64,000 nucleotides of DNA from Actinomycetospora corticicola (lineage in GTDB: Bacteria; Actinomycetota; Actinomycetes; Mycobacteriales; Pseudonocardiaceae): positions 1,736,001 to 1,800,000 of the forward strand of contig NZ_JACCBN010000001.1 of NCBI RefSeq assembly GCF_013409505.1. The letters are read 5' to 3'. The position numbers and the translations under genes are program-made. Under the pieces are notes generated by a model that was not told where the DNA came from, did no database searches, and was given only the letters and a program-made list of their open reading frames with translations. Positions 48,583 to 57,639 of this stretch are shown in pieces. Within the stretch, counting starts at the first letter, position 1. Every line of letters starts with the position of its first letter.

Positions 48583-49374
48583 ATGGCCCTGACGCGCTTC
48601 GGCGGACCGTTGTCGAGGAACCTGCCCGAGACCCGCACGTTCACCGTGGAGGGGCCGGCGCACTCGCTGCTCCTCGAGCCCTTCCGCCGGCGCGTCCGGG
48701 CCGTGGTCGACGACGTCGTCGTGCTCGACACCGTCGACGGCTTCCTGCTGTTCGAGACCGGTCTGGGCCCGCAGCTCTACGTGCCCGAGGCCGACGTGCG
48801 CGCCGACCTGCTCTCCCCGAGCGACACCTCGACGCACTGCCCGTTCAAGGGCGACGCCACCTACCAGCACCTCACGGTCGGCGACCGCACGATCGCCGAC
48901 GCGGTGTGGAGCTACCCCGACCCGAAGCCGGACGCCCCCTGGCTGGCCGGCCTCGTCGCACTGCCGATGAGCGCCGCCGACCGATGGCTCGACGAGGACG
49001 TCGAGGTCCTGGGCCACCTGCCCGACCCCTACCACCGCGTCGACCTGCGTCCGACGAGCCGGCGGGTCACCGTCACCGCCCCGGACGGCACCGTGGTCGC
49101 GTCGACGACCGCGGCCGTGCTGCTCGACGAGACCGGGCTCGACGTCCGGTTCTACCTCCGGCCGGAGGACGTGCAGGCCGAGCTCGTCGCGTCGGGCACC
49201 ACCACGGTCTGCCCCTACAAGGGCGTGTCGACCTACTGGACGGTGCAGAGCGGTGACACCACCGTGGTCGACGGCGCGTGGTCCTACGAGACGCCGCTGG
49301 ACGAGTCGCGCGGGATCGCGGGGCGGGTGTCGTTCTCGGACGACTTCACCGTGACGGTGGAGGGTCCTCGCTAG
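48583..49374 (+). CDS. Tandem DUF427 domain protein
   Basis: 263 residues from ATG 48583. Two copies of the DUF427 fold are seen. The first is at about 28-120, with STHCPFKGDATYQHLTVGDR; the second is at about 155-250, with TTVCPYKGVSTYWTVQSGDT. The shared CPxKGxxxY motif is the family signature. Function is unknown. The second half follows the first after a LPDPYHRVDLRPTSRRV linker. The last 29 bases overlap the end of the convergent DinB-like gene. Confidence 0.85.
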   Translation: MALTRFGGPLSRNLPETRTFTVEGPAHSLLLEPFRRRVRAVVDDVVVLDTVDGFLLFETGLGPQLYVPEADVRADLLSPSDTSTHCPFKGDATYQHLTVGDRTIADAVWSYPDPKPDAPWLAGLVALPMSAADRWLDEDVEVLGHLPDPYHRVDLRPTSRRVTVTAPDGTVVASTTAAVLLDETGLDVRFYLRPEDVQAELVASGTTTVCPYKGVSTYWTVQSGDTTVVDGAWSYETPLDESRGIAGRVSFSDDFTVTVEGPR

Positions 49375-49918
49375 CCATCAGGAACTCGCGGAGGGCCTGC
49401 GCCTGTCCGGCACGGCGGGCGGTCTCGGTGATGAGGTGGAGCAGGATCCAGCGCAGCTCGATGTGGCCGCGACGATCGTCGCGCACGGCGTCGTCGAGCG
49501 ACTCGGCCCCCGCGAGCGCGTCCCGGCCCTTCTCGCACACCTCCTGGTAGGCACCGACGAGTGCGGCCGGGTCGTCGAGCTCGGAGAACCGGAACGGCGC
49601 GTCGGTGTCGTCGACGTAGCTGAAGGGGTAGGGCGTCCGGCCGCCACGCTCGCCCCAGCGCTCGACCAGCCAGGTGCGCTCCAGGTCCGTGACCAGCCGC
49701 ACGATGCCGACCAGCGACGCTCCAGACTCGGGCACCCGGCGCCGCAGCGCCCGGTGCGGCAGCCCGTCGAGGGCCAGGACGACCTGCGCGCGGAAGTAGT
49801 CCAACCAGCCCTCGAGTGCCTCCCGCTCGTCCGCGACCTGCGGCGGCTGCAGGCGCCGCACGGGCGTCCGGAACACGACGTCGTCGTCGGGGGCGTGCTG
49901 GGGCTCGTCGATGCTCAC
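49346..49918 (-). CDS. DinB/DUF664 family protein
   Basis: 190 residues from GTG 49918. A four-helix bundle metal-binding protein of the DinB superfamily, often linked to thiol-dependent enzymes such as mycothiol transferases. Visible: ALEGWLDYFRAQVVLALDGL, ASLVGIVRLVTDLERTWLVE, and the histidine in HIELRWILLHLITETARRAG (a His-x3-Glu-type site with HLITETA). The first helix has no histidine at the usual metal position, so metal binding is uncertain. It overlaps the DUF427 gene tail to tail by 29 bases. Confidence 0.82.
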   Translation of the reverse strand: MSIDEPQHAPDDDVVFRTPVRRLQPPQVADEREALEGWLDYFRAQVVLALDGLPHRALRRRVPESGASLVGIVRLVTDLERTWLVERWGERGGRTPYPFSYVDDTDAPFRFSELDDPAALVGAYQEVCEKGRDALAGAESLDDAVRDDRRGHIELRWILLHLITETARRAGQAQALREFLMASEDPPPSR

Positions 49919-50038
49919 CGTGGTCCCGTGGTCGGGGGTCCCGGGTGGCGGGCGCCGGGACGTGATCGCGGCGGCCCAATATGCCCGGACCGGTCGGTCC
50001 CGACAAGACGGCCGCCGGGTGACACCGGGATCACCCGG

Positions 50039-50524
50039 CTATGACGACGGCAGGGCGACGAGGGCCTCCAGGGCGGGCAGCGCGGCGGCGAGGGCCTCGC
50101 GCTGGTCCTCCGGCAGCCGCTCGAGACGCTCGGCCAGCATCGCCGTGCGCTCGGTGCGGAGCCGCTCGATCATCGCCCGGCCGTCCGCCGAGAGCTCCAC
50201 GAGCGCGGAGCGGGCGTCCTGGGGGTCGGGCGTGCGGACGAGCAGCCCGGCGTCGTCGAGCGCGGCGAGCACGCGGCTCATCGTGGGGGGCGTGACGGCC
50301 TCGCGGCGGGCGAGCTCGGAGAGCCGGAGCGGCTCGTGCTCCTCCAGGGTGACCAGCACGGAGGTCTGCAGCGGGGGGAGCACCGCGCCGGAGTCGACGC
50401 GGATCCGTCGGTTGAGCCGGCCGACGGCGAGCCGGAGCCGCGCGGGGAGCATCGGGTCGTGCGGATCGGTCCGCTCCCCCACACCCATCGGGGAGGCCGC
50501 GAGGTCGGACGAGGTCGTTGCCAT
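50039..50524 (-). CDS. MarR family transcriptional regulator
   Basis: 161 residues from ATG 50524. The winged helix-turn-helix covers LQTSVLVTLEEHEPLRLSEL, ARREAVTPPTMSRVLAALDD (recognition helix) and the wing GLLVRTPDPQDARSALVELS. Long N- and C-terminal helices make the dimer, ending ERLPEDQREALAAALPALEA. There is no obvious target gene: it lies 120 bases from the DinB-like gene and 106 bases before the end of coaA, all on the same strand. No clear inverted repeat was found in front of it. Confidence 0.87.
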   Translation of the reverse strand: MATTSSDLAASPMGVGERTDPHDPMLPARLRLAVGRLNRRIRVDSGAVLPPLQTSVLVTLEEHEPLRLSELARREAVTPPTMSRVLAALDDAGLLVRTPDPQDARSALVELSADGRAMIERLRTERTAMLAERLERLPEDQREALAAALPALEALVALPSS

Positions 50525-50630
50525 ACCTCAGCATCCCATCCCCGGGGCCCGGAGGTCACCATCGGGCACGTGTTTCCTGCCGCTTTCGTCCGATTCGCTC
50601 CTCTGGCCGTACCCCGTTCGGCCGTGTGGG

Positions 50631-51566
50631 TCAGAGTTTGCGCAGGCGAATCCGTCGCACGGCGTGATCAGGACCCTTGGTGAGCACGAGTCCGGCCCGC
50701 GACCGCGTCGGCGCGATGTTCTCCCGCAGGTTCGGACCGTTGATCTCGTCCCAGATCTGCGAGGCCCGCTCGCGCGCGGCGGTCTCGTCCATCTCGGCGT
50801 AGCGACGGAAGTACGACGCCGGGTCGCGGAACGCCGTCTCGCGCAGCGCGAGGAACCGCTCGATGTACCAGCGGCGCACGTCGGTGGGGTGTGCGTCGAC
50901 GTAGATCGAGAAGTCGATGAGGTCGCTGACGGCGAGCGCGCTCGCCCGCTCCCCCGTCTGCGGCGCGGGCTGGAGCACGTTGAGGCCCTCGAGCACGAGG
51001 ATGTCCGGCCGCGCGACCGGCCGCTGCTCGTCGAGCACGTCGTAGACCAGGTGCGAGTAGACCGGCGCCGGGACCTCGGGCTTGCCGGCCTTGATGTCCG
51101 AGACGAAGCGCAGCAGGGCCCGCCGGTCGTAGGACTCCGGGAAACCCTTGCGCGCCATGATCCCGCGCCGCTCCAGCTCGGCGTTCGGGTAGAGGAAGCC
51201 GTCGGTGGTCACCAGCGCGACGTTCGGGTGGTCCTCCCACCGGGCGAGGAGCAGGCGCAGCAGCCGGGCGGTGGTCGACTTCCCCACCGACACCGACCCG
51301 GCGATCCCGATGACGAAGGGCGTGCGCTCCTCGTCCTGGCGCAGGAACGTCCGGTAGGCCTCGAGCAGGCCGGCGCTGGCGCGTACGTGCAGGTCGAGCA
51401 GCCGCGAGAGCGGCAGGTACACGTCGCGGACGTCGTCGAGGTCCACCGGGTCGCCGAGGGAGCGCAGCTCCTCCAGCTCGGCCGCCGTCAGGGGGAGGTC
51501 GCCGGACTCGTCCCGGAGGGCCGCCCAGGAGGCGCGGTCGAAGTCGACGAACGGGGACCCGCTCAT
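50631..51566 (-). CDS. coaA: Type I pantothenate kinase CoaA
   Basis: 311 residues from ATG 51566, the normal length. It phosphorylates pantothenate, the first step of coenzyme A synthesis. The Walker A motif is [14 protein letters not shown]. Family features include [26 protein letters not shown], the [10 protein letters not shown] segment, [12 protein letters not shown], and near the end [19 protein letters not shown]. Feedback inhibition by CoA is typical of this type. Nothing in the sequence is unusual. Confidence 0.96.
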   Translation of the reverse strand: MSGSPFVDFDRASWAALRDESGDLPLTAAELEELRSLGDPVDLDDVRDVYLPLSRLLDLHVRASAGLLEAYRTFLRQDEERTPFVIGIAGSVSVGKSTTARLLRLLLARWEDHPNVALVTTDGFLYPNAELERRGIMARKGFPESYDRRALLRFVSDIKAGKPEVPAPVYSHLVYDVLDEQRPVARPDILVLEGLNVLQPAPQTGERASALAVSDLIDFSIYVDAHPTDVRRWYIERFLALRETAFRDPASYFRRYAEMDETAARERASQIWDEINGPNLRENIAPTRSRAGLVLTKGPDHAVRRIRLRKL

Positions 51567-51633
51567 GAGGTCCCATTCTCGTCACGGCCACCCGGCCGGC
51601 CGCCACCGGCTGTCCGCCAGGTCACGGCCTGCA

Positions 51634-52365
51634 TCAATTCCGGTACCCCAGCTGCCGCACCGACTGCACGGCGTACTCGACGACCACCACGGCCGGTGGG
51701 AGACCCAGCACGTGGACCACCCCGGCGGCGACGTCGGCGGGGTCGAGGCCCTCGTCGTGCATCCGCTCGCCGAACGTCGCGGCGTTCTCCTGCCCGGCCA
51801 CGAGGTCGGTGGCGACGAAGCCGGGCGAGACCGTGCTGACCCGCACCCCGCGCGGACCCACCTCCAGGCGCAGCGTCTCGGCCACGGCGTGCGCGGCGTG
51901 CTTGCTCGCGGCGTAGACACCGCCCGCGGCCGAGGCCACCCGTCGTCCGGACATCGAGGAGATCACGACGACGGTGCCGCCCGGCCCGAGGTGGGGCAGC
52001 ACGGCCCGCGCCGCGGTGAGCAGGCCGGTCACGTTGACGTCGAGCACGGTCCGCCAGCGCTCCGGGTCGGTCTCCTCGACCGATCCCAGCGCCATGACCC
52101 CGGCGGCGAGCACCACGTCGTCGATCCCGCCGAGCCCGTCGGCGACCGCGTGGACCGCGGCGCCGATCGACTGCGGGTCGGTGACGTCGCCCTCCGCGAC
52201 CACGGCGGTGTCCCCGAGGGTGTCGGCCAGCTCCGCGAGCCGGTCCCGACGCCGGGCCACGAGACCGAGCCGGGCACCGGCGGCGCCCGCCGCCGTCGCG
52301 ATGGCCGCACCGATCCCGGACGAGGCGCCGACGACGAGGACCCGGCGTCCGTTGAGGCTCTCCAC
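51634..52365 (-). CDS. Short-chain dehydrogenase/reductase
   Basis: 243 residues from GTG 52365. Classical SDR: the cofactor motif VVGASSGIGAAIATAAG, the NAG-like VLAAGVMALGS (AAG instead of NAG), the catalytic Ser in VVVISSMSGRR, and the Tyr-Lys pair in GVYAASKHAAHAVAETLR. ARRRDR after strand 2 suggests NADP preference. The substrate is unknown. It lies 67 bases upstream of coaA on the same strand and starts 70 bases from the divergent PPOX gene. Confidence 0.9.
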   Translation of the reverse strand: MESLNGRRVLVVGASSGIGAAIATAAGAAGARLGLVARRRDRLAELADTLGDTAVVAEGDVTDPQSIGAAVHAVADGLGGIDDVVLAAGVMALGSVEETDPERWRTVLDVNVTGLLTAARAVLPHLGPGGTVVVISSMSGRRVASAAGGVYAASKHAAHAVAETLRLEVGPRGVRVSTVSPGFVATDLVAGQENAATFGERMHDEGLDPADVAAGVVHVLGLPPAVVVVEYAVQSVRQLGYRN

Positions 52366-52422
52366 CCGTCCAGCCTAGTGACGGCCGCCGGGCGCGACGC
52401 GCCGTGCCGGGGCACCCGCCCG

Positions 52423-52428
52423 TAGGCT
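52423..52428 (+). promoter_or_regulatory. Putative -10 hexamer (TAGGCT) for leaderless PPOX gene
   Basis: TAGGCT ends 7 nt before GTG 52436. No ribosome binding site is visible. Confidence 0.45.
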
Positions 52429-52435
52429 GACGGCC

Positions 52436-52900
52436 GTGGCGAACACGGCGACGAACGACCGGGTCGGGCGCGAGGAACTGATCGAGTTCCTGCGCACGCG
52501 GCACAAGGCCATCGTGGTGACCCGGCGCGGCGACGGCGGTGACCAGACCTCCCCCGTCACGCTCGGGATCGACGCGGACGGCCGCCTGCTCGTCTCGACC
52601 TACCCCGAGCGCGCGAAGGTGAACAACATCCGCAAGGAGCCGCGCGTCGCGATGTGCGTGCTCTCCGACGACTTCGACGGCCCGTGGGTGCACGTCGAGG
52701 GCACCGCCGAGGTGCTCGACCTGCCCGACGCCCTCGATCCGCTCTGCGAGTACTTCCGCTCCATCTCCGGGGAGCACTCGGACTGGGACGAGTACAAGGA
52801 GGCGATGGCGAAGCAGGGCAAGTGCATCATCCGGCTCACCGTCGAGCACTGGGGCCCGATCGCCACCGGGGGCTTCCCCGCGCGGCTGAACAAGGGATAG
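52436..52900 (+). CDS. PPOX-class F420-dependent oxidoreductase
   Basis: 154 residues from GTG 52436. A split beta-barrel protein of the Rv1155/FDOR-B type. Features: LIEFLRTRHKAIVVTRRGDG, QTSPVTLGIDADGRLLVSTY, ERAKVNNIRKEPRVAMCVLS (Lys/Arg contacts to the F420 phosphate and tail) and VHVEGTAEVLDLPDALDPL. The substrate is unknown; relatives reduce quinones or biliverdin. Its stop is 10 bases before the CNNM-type gene, so the three genes up to 55.4 kb may be transcribed together. Confidence 0.88.
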   Translation: MANTATNDRVGREELIEFLRTRHKAIVVTRRGDGGDQTSPVTLGIDADGRLLVSTYPERAKVNNIRKEPRVAMCVLSDDFDGPWVHVEGTAEVLDLPDALDPLCEYFRSISGEHSDWDEYKEAMAKQGKCIIRLTVEHWGPIATGGFPARLNKG

Positions 52901-52910
52901 CGCTCTTCTC

Positions 52911-54269
52911 GTGGACGTCCTGCTCTCCGTGCTCGGCCTCGTCGGGGTCGTCGCGGTCACCCTCGGCACGGCGGTGTTCGTCGCGGCCGAGTTCTCCCTG
53001 ACCACGCTCGAGCGCAGCCAGGTCGACCACCACGCCTCCGAGGTCGGCGACCGGCGGGCCACGGCGGTCGCGAAGGCCCACCGCAACCTGTCCTTCGAGC
53101 TCTCCGGCGCGCAGCTCGGCATCACGATCACCACGCTGGTCACCGGCTACATGGCCCAGCCCGCGATCGCGACGCTGATCTCGCCGGTGCTCGAGGACGT
53201 CGGGCTGCCCGCGGGCGCGGCGACCGGGACGGCGGCGGTGATCGCGCTGATCCTCGCGACGGCGCTGTCGATGGTGTTCGGCGAGCTGGTGCCGAAGAAC
53301 CTCGCGATCTCCGACCCGTTGCGGACGGCCCGCGCGGTGGCGGGGGTCCAGGCCGCGTTCTCGAAGGCCCTGGGGTGGTTCATCGGCGGGCTGAACGGGG
53401 CGGCGAACTGGATCGTGCGCCGGCTCGGGGTGGAGCCCGCCGAGGAGCTGCGCTCGGCCCGCTCCCCCCAGGAGCTCGGCTCGCTGGTCGCCACCAGCGC
53501 CGAGCAGGGCACGATCGACGAGGGCACCGCCGCGGTGCTCACCCGCACCCTGCGCGTGGGCGAGCGCCGGGCGGACGAGCTGATGACCCCGCGCGTGCGG
53601 GTGGAGACGCTGTCGACCGACGACACCGTCGACGACCTGCTCGCGGCCGCCGTCCGCACCGGCTACTCCCGGTTCCCGGTGGTCGACGGCGACCTCGACG
53701 ACGTCCGCGGCGTGGTGCACGTCAAGCAGGCGTTCGCCGAGCCGCGCTCCCGCCGTGGCGGGCAGTTCCTGCGCAACCTCATGCGCACCGCGGTCACCGT
53801 GCCCGACTCGCTCGACGGCGACGAGCTGCTCGACCGGCTCCGCGGCACCGGCTTCCAGCTCGCCGTCGTGGTCGACGAGTACGGCGGGGCCGCAGGGATC
53901 GTCACGCTGGAGGACCTGGTCGAGGAGATCGTCGGCGACGTCCGCGACGAGCACGACCGCGGCGAGACCGCCCGGTTCCGCGAGACCGGCGACGACACCT
54001 GGATCGTCTCGGGCACCCTGCGCCCCGACGAGCTCGCCGAGGTGGCTGGCTGGTCGTTCCCCGACTCCGAGGTCTACGAGACCCTCGCGGGCTTCCTCCT
54101 CGCCGAACTGGGCCGCATCCCCTCGGTCGGCGACACCGTGACCCACGACGGCTGGCGGATGGACGTGACCCGCATGGACCGGCGCCGGATCGCGGACGTG
54201 CGGATCACGCGGCCGGCCGGGGCGGACACCGCCGCGGATCAGCGCGAGACGGCGGGGATCACACCGTGA
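52911..54269 (+). CDS. CNNM/CorC-HlyC family membrane transporter-associated protein (first)
   Basis: 452 residues from GTG 52911. The CNNM (DUF21) membrane domain covers about 1-190, with [20 protein letters not shown] and the conserved [18 protein letters not shown] domain pair follows (about 215-335: [40 protein letters not shown]), then a CorC_HlyC domain (about 355-435: [18 protein letters not shown]). Proteins of this group export Mg2+ or Co2+; the CBS pair binds ATP-Mg. The stop overlaps the GTG of a second member (GTGA), so the two probably form a heteromer. Confidence 0.9.
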   Translation: MDVLLSVLGLVGVVAVTLGTAVFVAAEFSLTTLERSQVDHHASEVGDRRATAVAKAHRNLSFELSGAQLGITITTLVTGYMAQPAIATLISPVLEDVGLPAGAATGTAAVIALILATALSMVFGELVPKNLAISDPLRTARAVAGVQAAFSKALGWFIGGLNGAANWIVRRLGVEPAEELRSARSPQELGSLVATSAEQGTIDEGTAAVLTRTLRVGERRADELMTPRVRVETLSTDDTVDDLLAAAVRTGYSRFPVVDGDLDDVRGVVHVKQAFAEPRSRRGGQFLRNLMRTAVTVPDSLDGDELLDRLRGTGFQLAVVVDEYGGAAGIVTLEDLVEEIVGDVRDEHDRGETARFRETGDDTWIVSGTLRPDELAEVAGWSFPDSEVYETLAGFLLAELGRIPSVGDTVTHDGWRMDVTRMDRRRIADVRITRPAGADTAADQRETAGITP

Positions 54270-55408
54270 ACGACTATGTCGCCCTGCTCGCCATGGTGGG
54301 CCTGCTGCTCGCCAACGCCTTCTTCGTCGGCGCCGAGTTCGCGCTGATCTCCGCCCGCCGCGACCGGCTCGAGACGATGGTCGACGCGGGCACCGGCGGC
54401 GCCGCCACGGTGCTGCGCGCCACCGAGCACCTCTCGATGATGATGGCCGCCGCCCAGCTCGGGATCACGATCTGCTCCCTGGCACTCGGGTCGCTCGGCG
54501 AGCCCGCCCTGGCGCACCTGCTCGAGGCGGTGTTCGAGCCGCTCGGGGTGCCGAGCGCGCTGCTGCACCCGATCGCCTTCGTCATCTCCCTGCTGATCGT
54601 CACGGTGCTGCACATCGTCATCGGCGAGATGGTCCCGAAGAACATCGCGATCGCCGGCCCGGAGCGCACCTCGGTGTGGCTGGTGCCGCCGCTCGTGGCG
54701 TTCCTCAAGGTCGCCCGGCCGATCATCTACCTGCTCAACTGGATCGCCAACCACGTGCTGAAGCTGCTCGGGGTGGAGCCGAAGGACGAGCGCGAGTCGG
54801 CCTTCACGCCGTCGGAGATCGCCGAGATGCTCTCGGAGTCCCGGCGGGAGGGGCTGCTGGACGCCTCGCAGACCCGCCGGCTCACGCAGGCCCTCAACAC
54901 CGCCGAGCGCACGGTGGCCGACGTCCTCATCCCCCGCGAGCGGCTCACCGTGCTCCCGTCGCGCCCCACGGTGGGCGCGCTGGAGGAGGCGGTGGCGAGC
55001 ACCGGGTTCTCCCGCTACCCCGTGCAGGCGCCCGAGGCGCCGGACGCCCACCCGCGTCTGGACAGCAACGCGCTCCAGCCCGGCACCGCGCCGGTGCTGC
55101 CCGAGCGGACCGGGGTGGCGCCGAGCGTCGAGCTGGACGGCTACCTGCACATCAAGGACGTCCTCGACCTCGAGGGCGGGCCGGACCAGGTGGTCCCGGT
55201 CGAGCGGGTGCGGGCGCTGCCGCGGGTGACGGTCACCGCGCCCGTCGACGAGGCGCTGGCCTCCATGCGCCGCGAGGGCTCCCACCTCGCCCGCGCGGTG
55301 GACTCGGACGGCACCACGGTGGGGGTCGTCGCGCTGGAGGACCTCATCGAGGAGTACGTCGGGACGGTGCGCGACTCGACCCACGCGGCGCGCACCGGCC
55401 GCACCTAA
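54266..55408 (+). CDS. CNNM family membrane protein (second), without CorC domain
   Basis: 380 residues from GTG 54266. The CNNM membrane domain (about 1-190) has FVGAEFALISARRDRLETMV and VIGEMVPKNIAIAGP. The CBS region follows (AERTVADVLIPRERLTVLPS; DSDGTTVGVVALEDLIEEYV), but it contains a proline-rich insert of about 40 residues near 250-290 (PEAPDAHPRLDSNALQPGTA). The C-terminal CorC_HlyC domain of the first protein is missing. Pairs of one full-length and one shorter member are common in actinobacteria. Coupled translation suggests a joint complex in the membrane. Confidence 0.88.
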   Translation: MNDYVALLAMVGLLLANAFFVGAEFALISARRDRLETMVDAGTGGAATVLRATEHLSMMMAAAQLGITICSLALGSLGEPALAHLLEAVFEPLGVPSALLHPIAFVISLLIVTVLHIVIGEMVPKNIAIAGPERTSVWLVPPLVAFLKVARPIIYLLNWIANHVLKLLGVEPKDERESAFTPSEIAEMLSESRREGLLDASQTRRLTQALNTAERTVADVLIPRERLTVLPSRPTVGALEEAVASTGFSRYPVQAPEAPDAHPRLDSNALQPGTAPVLPERTGVAPSVELDGYLHIKDVLDLEGGPDQVVPVERVRALPRVTVTAPVDEALASMRREGSHLARAVDSDGTTVGVVALEDLIEEYVGTVRDSTHAARTGRT

Positions 55409-55427
55409 GACGTCGGTCGCGCCGCGC

Positions 55428-56438
55428 ATGGTCGAGTTCGCCGGCGGGGACACGAGCGGCATGGTCGACAGCGCGCAGCCCCAGCCCGACGTCCTCGTCG
55501 TCGGCGGCGGGATCAGCGGGATCGCCTGCGCGCGGGCGCTCACCGCGGCCGGGGTCGGGGTCCGGGTGCTGGAGCGCAGCGGACGGGTCGGCGGGCGACT
55601 GTCCAGTCCGCCGTTGCACGACCGCCCCGTCGACCTCGGCGCCGCCTACTTCACGGTCTCCGACGACGAGTTCGGCGAGCAGGTCGCCGACTGGGAGCGC
55701 CGCGGGCTCGCCCGTCCGTGGACCGACACGCTGCAGGCCTACGGCGCGGACGGGTCGGCCGAGAGCAAGCCCGGGCCGCAGCGGTGGGCCGCGCCCGGTG
55801 GGCTCCGCTCGCTGGTCGCCGACCTCGCCGAGGGACTGACGATCGAGACCCGGCGGGAGGTCGCAGCCGTCACCCCCGGTCCCGCGGTGGACGGCGAGCC
55901 CGCCCGCGCGGTGGTGCTCGCGATGCCCGACCCGCAGGCCGCCCGACTCGTCGACGCCCCGCTCGCGGCCGCGGCGGCCGTCGCGGGGCAGGAGTGGGAG
56001 CCCGTGATCGCGGTCGCGCTCGGCTACGCGGAGCGCTCCTGGGCGGAGATCCCGGCCGCGTTCGTCAACGACCACCCGGTGCTCTCGCTCATCGCCGACG
56101 ACGGGTCGCGCCGCGGCGACGACGCCCCGGTCCTCGTCGCCCACACCACCGGGGACCTGGCCCGACGGCACCTCGACGACCCGGACGCCGTGGTCGACGA
56201 GGTGGTCGCCGCGGTCGGGGAGCTCCTCGGCCTCGACGCCGCCCCGCAGTGGACGCACGCCCACCGCTGGACCTTCGCGAGCCCGGCGCAGCCGCACGAC
56301 ACCGCCGACGACGTCCCGTTCCTCCTCGGCGACGACCTGGTCGCGGTGGTCGGCGACGGCTGGGGCCCGCCGAAGGTGGAGACCGCCTGGCGGTCCGGCA
56401 CGCTGCTCGGCCGCACGCTCGCGGCCCGCCTCACGTGA
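55428..56438 (+). CDS. NAD(P)/FAD-dependent oxidoreductase, renalase-like
   Basis: 336 residues from ATG 55428; ATG 55461 is a second possible start just before the cofactor motif. The dinucleotide motif is VLVVGGGISGIACARALTAA, followed by VRVLERSGRVGGRLSS, the signature of amine-oxidase-type flavoproteins. VDLGAAYFTVSD fits the renalase-like group. The C-terminal FAD contact is DLVAVVGDGWGPPKVETAWR. Substrate unknown. The protein is shorter than monoamine oxidases. It starts 19 bases after the second CNNM gene and could be the last gene of that operon. Confidence 0.85.
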   Translation: MVEFAGGDTSGMVDSAQPQPDVLVVGGGISGIACARALTAAGVGVRVLERSGRVGGRLSSPPLHDRPVDLGAAYFTVSDDEFGEQVADWERRGLARPWTDTLQAYGADGSAESKPGPQRWAAPGGLRSLVADLAEGLTIETRREVAAVTPGPAVDGEPARAVVLAMPDPQAARLVDAPLAAAAAVAGQEWEPVIAVALGYAERSWAEIPAAFVNDHPVLSLIADDGSRRGDDAPVLVAHTTGDLARRHLDDPDAVVDEVVAAVGELLGLDAAPQWTHAHRWTFASPAQPHDTADDVPFLLGDDLVAVVGDGWGPPKVETAWRSGTLLGRTLAARLT

Positions 56439-56479
56439 TCGGACCAGCCACCTCACCGGCCTGAGAGCCAGCCTGAGAA

Positions 56480-56503
56480 AGCGGGCCCGCTCGCCGCGCG
56501 AGC
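56480..56503. terminator. Overlapping hairpins downstream of the flavoprotein gene
   Basis: The 12-base palindrome AGCGGGCCCGCT (56480-56491) overlaps the hairpin GCTCGC-CGC-GCGAGC (56489-56503). They exclude one another. A terminator is likely at about 45 bases after the stop; an alternative-structure regulatory element for the next gene cannot be ruled out. Confidence 0.4.
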
Positions 56504-56701
56504 AGGTCCGGCCGCCGTCGACCCCTTCCCGACGACGGGTCCCGGTCTACCTTGGGTCAAGGAGACGTCACGAGAAGGTCACGGCATCGGCTCCCCACCG
56601 CGCCGTGAGCAGTCCCTCCACTCCGTGCCGGCCGACCCCGACGGCCGACGCGGTGGACGTCTCCGGGCCCGAAGCAGCTCCCCGATCCGGAAGGCCCCTG
56701 C

Positions 56702-57613
56702 GTGTCCCGGCACCGCTCCCCAGCGCCGGCGCGCCGCCCCTCCCGCTCCCCCGTGGAGTCGGGAGGGGTCGCGACCGTCGACGCCCCCACGACCGTGCTC
56801 GACCTCGCCGCCCTGGTGGCCGACCGGCAGGGCCGCGCCGGGTACACCCCGGACGGTCACGGCCGTCCCGCCCGCCGGGCGCACGCGCGCAGCGCCGCCG
56901 CCGCGCGCGACGCCCGTCGGCACGGGCTCGTCGCCGCCGGGGTCGCCACGGTGGCCCTCGCCGCGGTCACCCCGGCCGCCCTCCAACTGCCGGCCGGCGA
57001 CGACGCGACCCTCGAGCTCTCCGCCCAGGGAACGCGCCTGGAGCCGGCGGCGACCGCCCCGGCCGTCACCCCCGTCGTCGTGAACGCCGCCTCGGACCCC
57101 GCCACCGCGGACCTGTTCAAGGCCGGCGACCGCGTCCGCCGTCAGGCCGAGCAGGCGTCGCAGGCCGCGGCCGCCGAGCAGGCGCGCGCGGCCGAGGCCG
57201 AGCAGGCCCGGGCCGCGACCGAGCGGGCCGCGTCGATCACCTCCTGCGGCGCCGACTCGAGCTACGGCGGCGTGGCGGACTCGGTGCAGACCGTCGGCAA
57301 CGCCCTGGAGTGCGTGTTCCCCGGGCACGACGTGCTCGGGGTCGGCAGCCGCGGGAACGCCTCGGACCATCCGGGCGGCTACGCGCTGGACTTCATGACG
57401 ACGAGCGGCGACGCGATCGCCGAGTGCGTGATCGACAACAAGGACGCCCTCGGCGTGAGCTACGCGATCTGGGACCAGCGGATCAACACCGGGTCCGGTT
57501 GGAAGAGCATGGAGGACCGTGGCGGCGCCACGGCCAACCACGAGGACCACGTCCACATCTCCTTCGAGCGCGGGGCCGACCCCGACGTCTCGGCGCTGCG
57601 CTCCTGCACCTGA
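56702..57613 (+). CDS. Membrane-anchored/secreted protein with C-terminal peptidase-like (ARB_07466-type) domain
   Basis: 303 residues from GTG 56702. A basic N-terminus is followed by a hydrophobic segment near residues 75-98 (HGLVAAGVATVALAAVTPAA), probably a signal or anchor. A helical Ala/Glu/Gln/Arg coiled-coil part (about 140-178, ASQAAAAEQARAAEAEQARA) leads to the C-terminal domain of about 120 residues: NASDHPGGYALDFMTTSGDA with the His-x6-Asp-like metal pair, AIWDQRINTGSGWKSMEDRG, and NHEDHVHISFE at the end. This resembles D-Ala-D-Ala carboxypeptidase (M15-like) folds found after coiled coils in actinobacterial cell wall proteins. A cell wall role is inferred. Confidence 0.78.
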   Translation: MSRHRSPAPARRPSRSPVESGGVATVDAPTTVLDLAALVADRQGRAGYTPDGHGRPARRAHARSAAAARDARRHGLVAAGVATVALAAVTPAALQLPAGDDATLELSAQGTRLEPAATAPAVTPVVVNAASDPATADLFKAGDRVRRQAEQASQAAAAEQARAAEAEQARAATERAASITSCGADSSYGGVADSVQTVGNALECVFPGHDVLGVGSRGNASDHPGGYALDFMTTSGDAIAECVIDNKDALGVSYAIWDQRINTGSGWKSMEDRGGATANHEDHVHISFERGADPDVSALRSCT

Positions 57614-57627
57614 TCGGTTCGTCCCTT

Positions 57628-57633
57628 TAGGGT
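57628..57633 (+). promoter_or_regulatory. Putative -10 hexamer (TAGGGT) for leaderless APC permease gene
   Basis: TAGGGT ends 6 nt before ATG 57640 and lies only 15 bases after the preceding stop codon. No ribosome binding site is seen. Confidence 0.45.
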
Positions 57634-57639
57634 GCGCCC

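Noticed and set aside
56439-56701. c-di-AMP (ydaO-type) riboswitch before the secreted peptidase-like gene
   Set aside because: Cell wall hydrolase genes of actinobacteria often have one, but the conserved ydaO segments could not be found. Only overlapping simple hairpins and a short CCTTG-GGT-CAAGG repeat are present.
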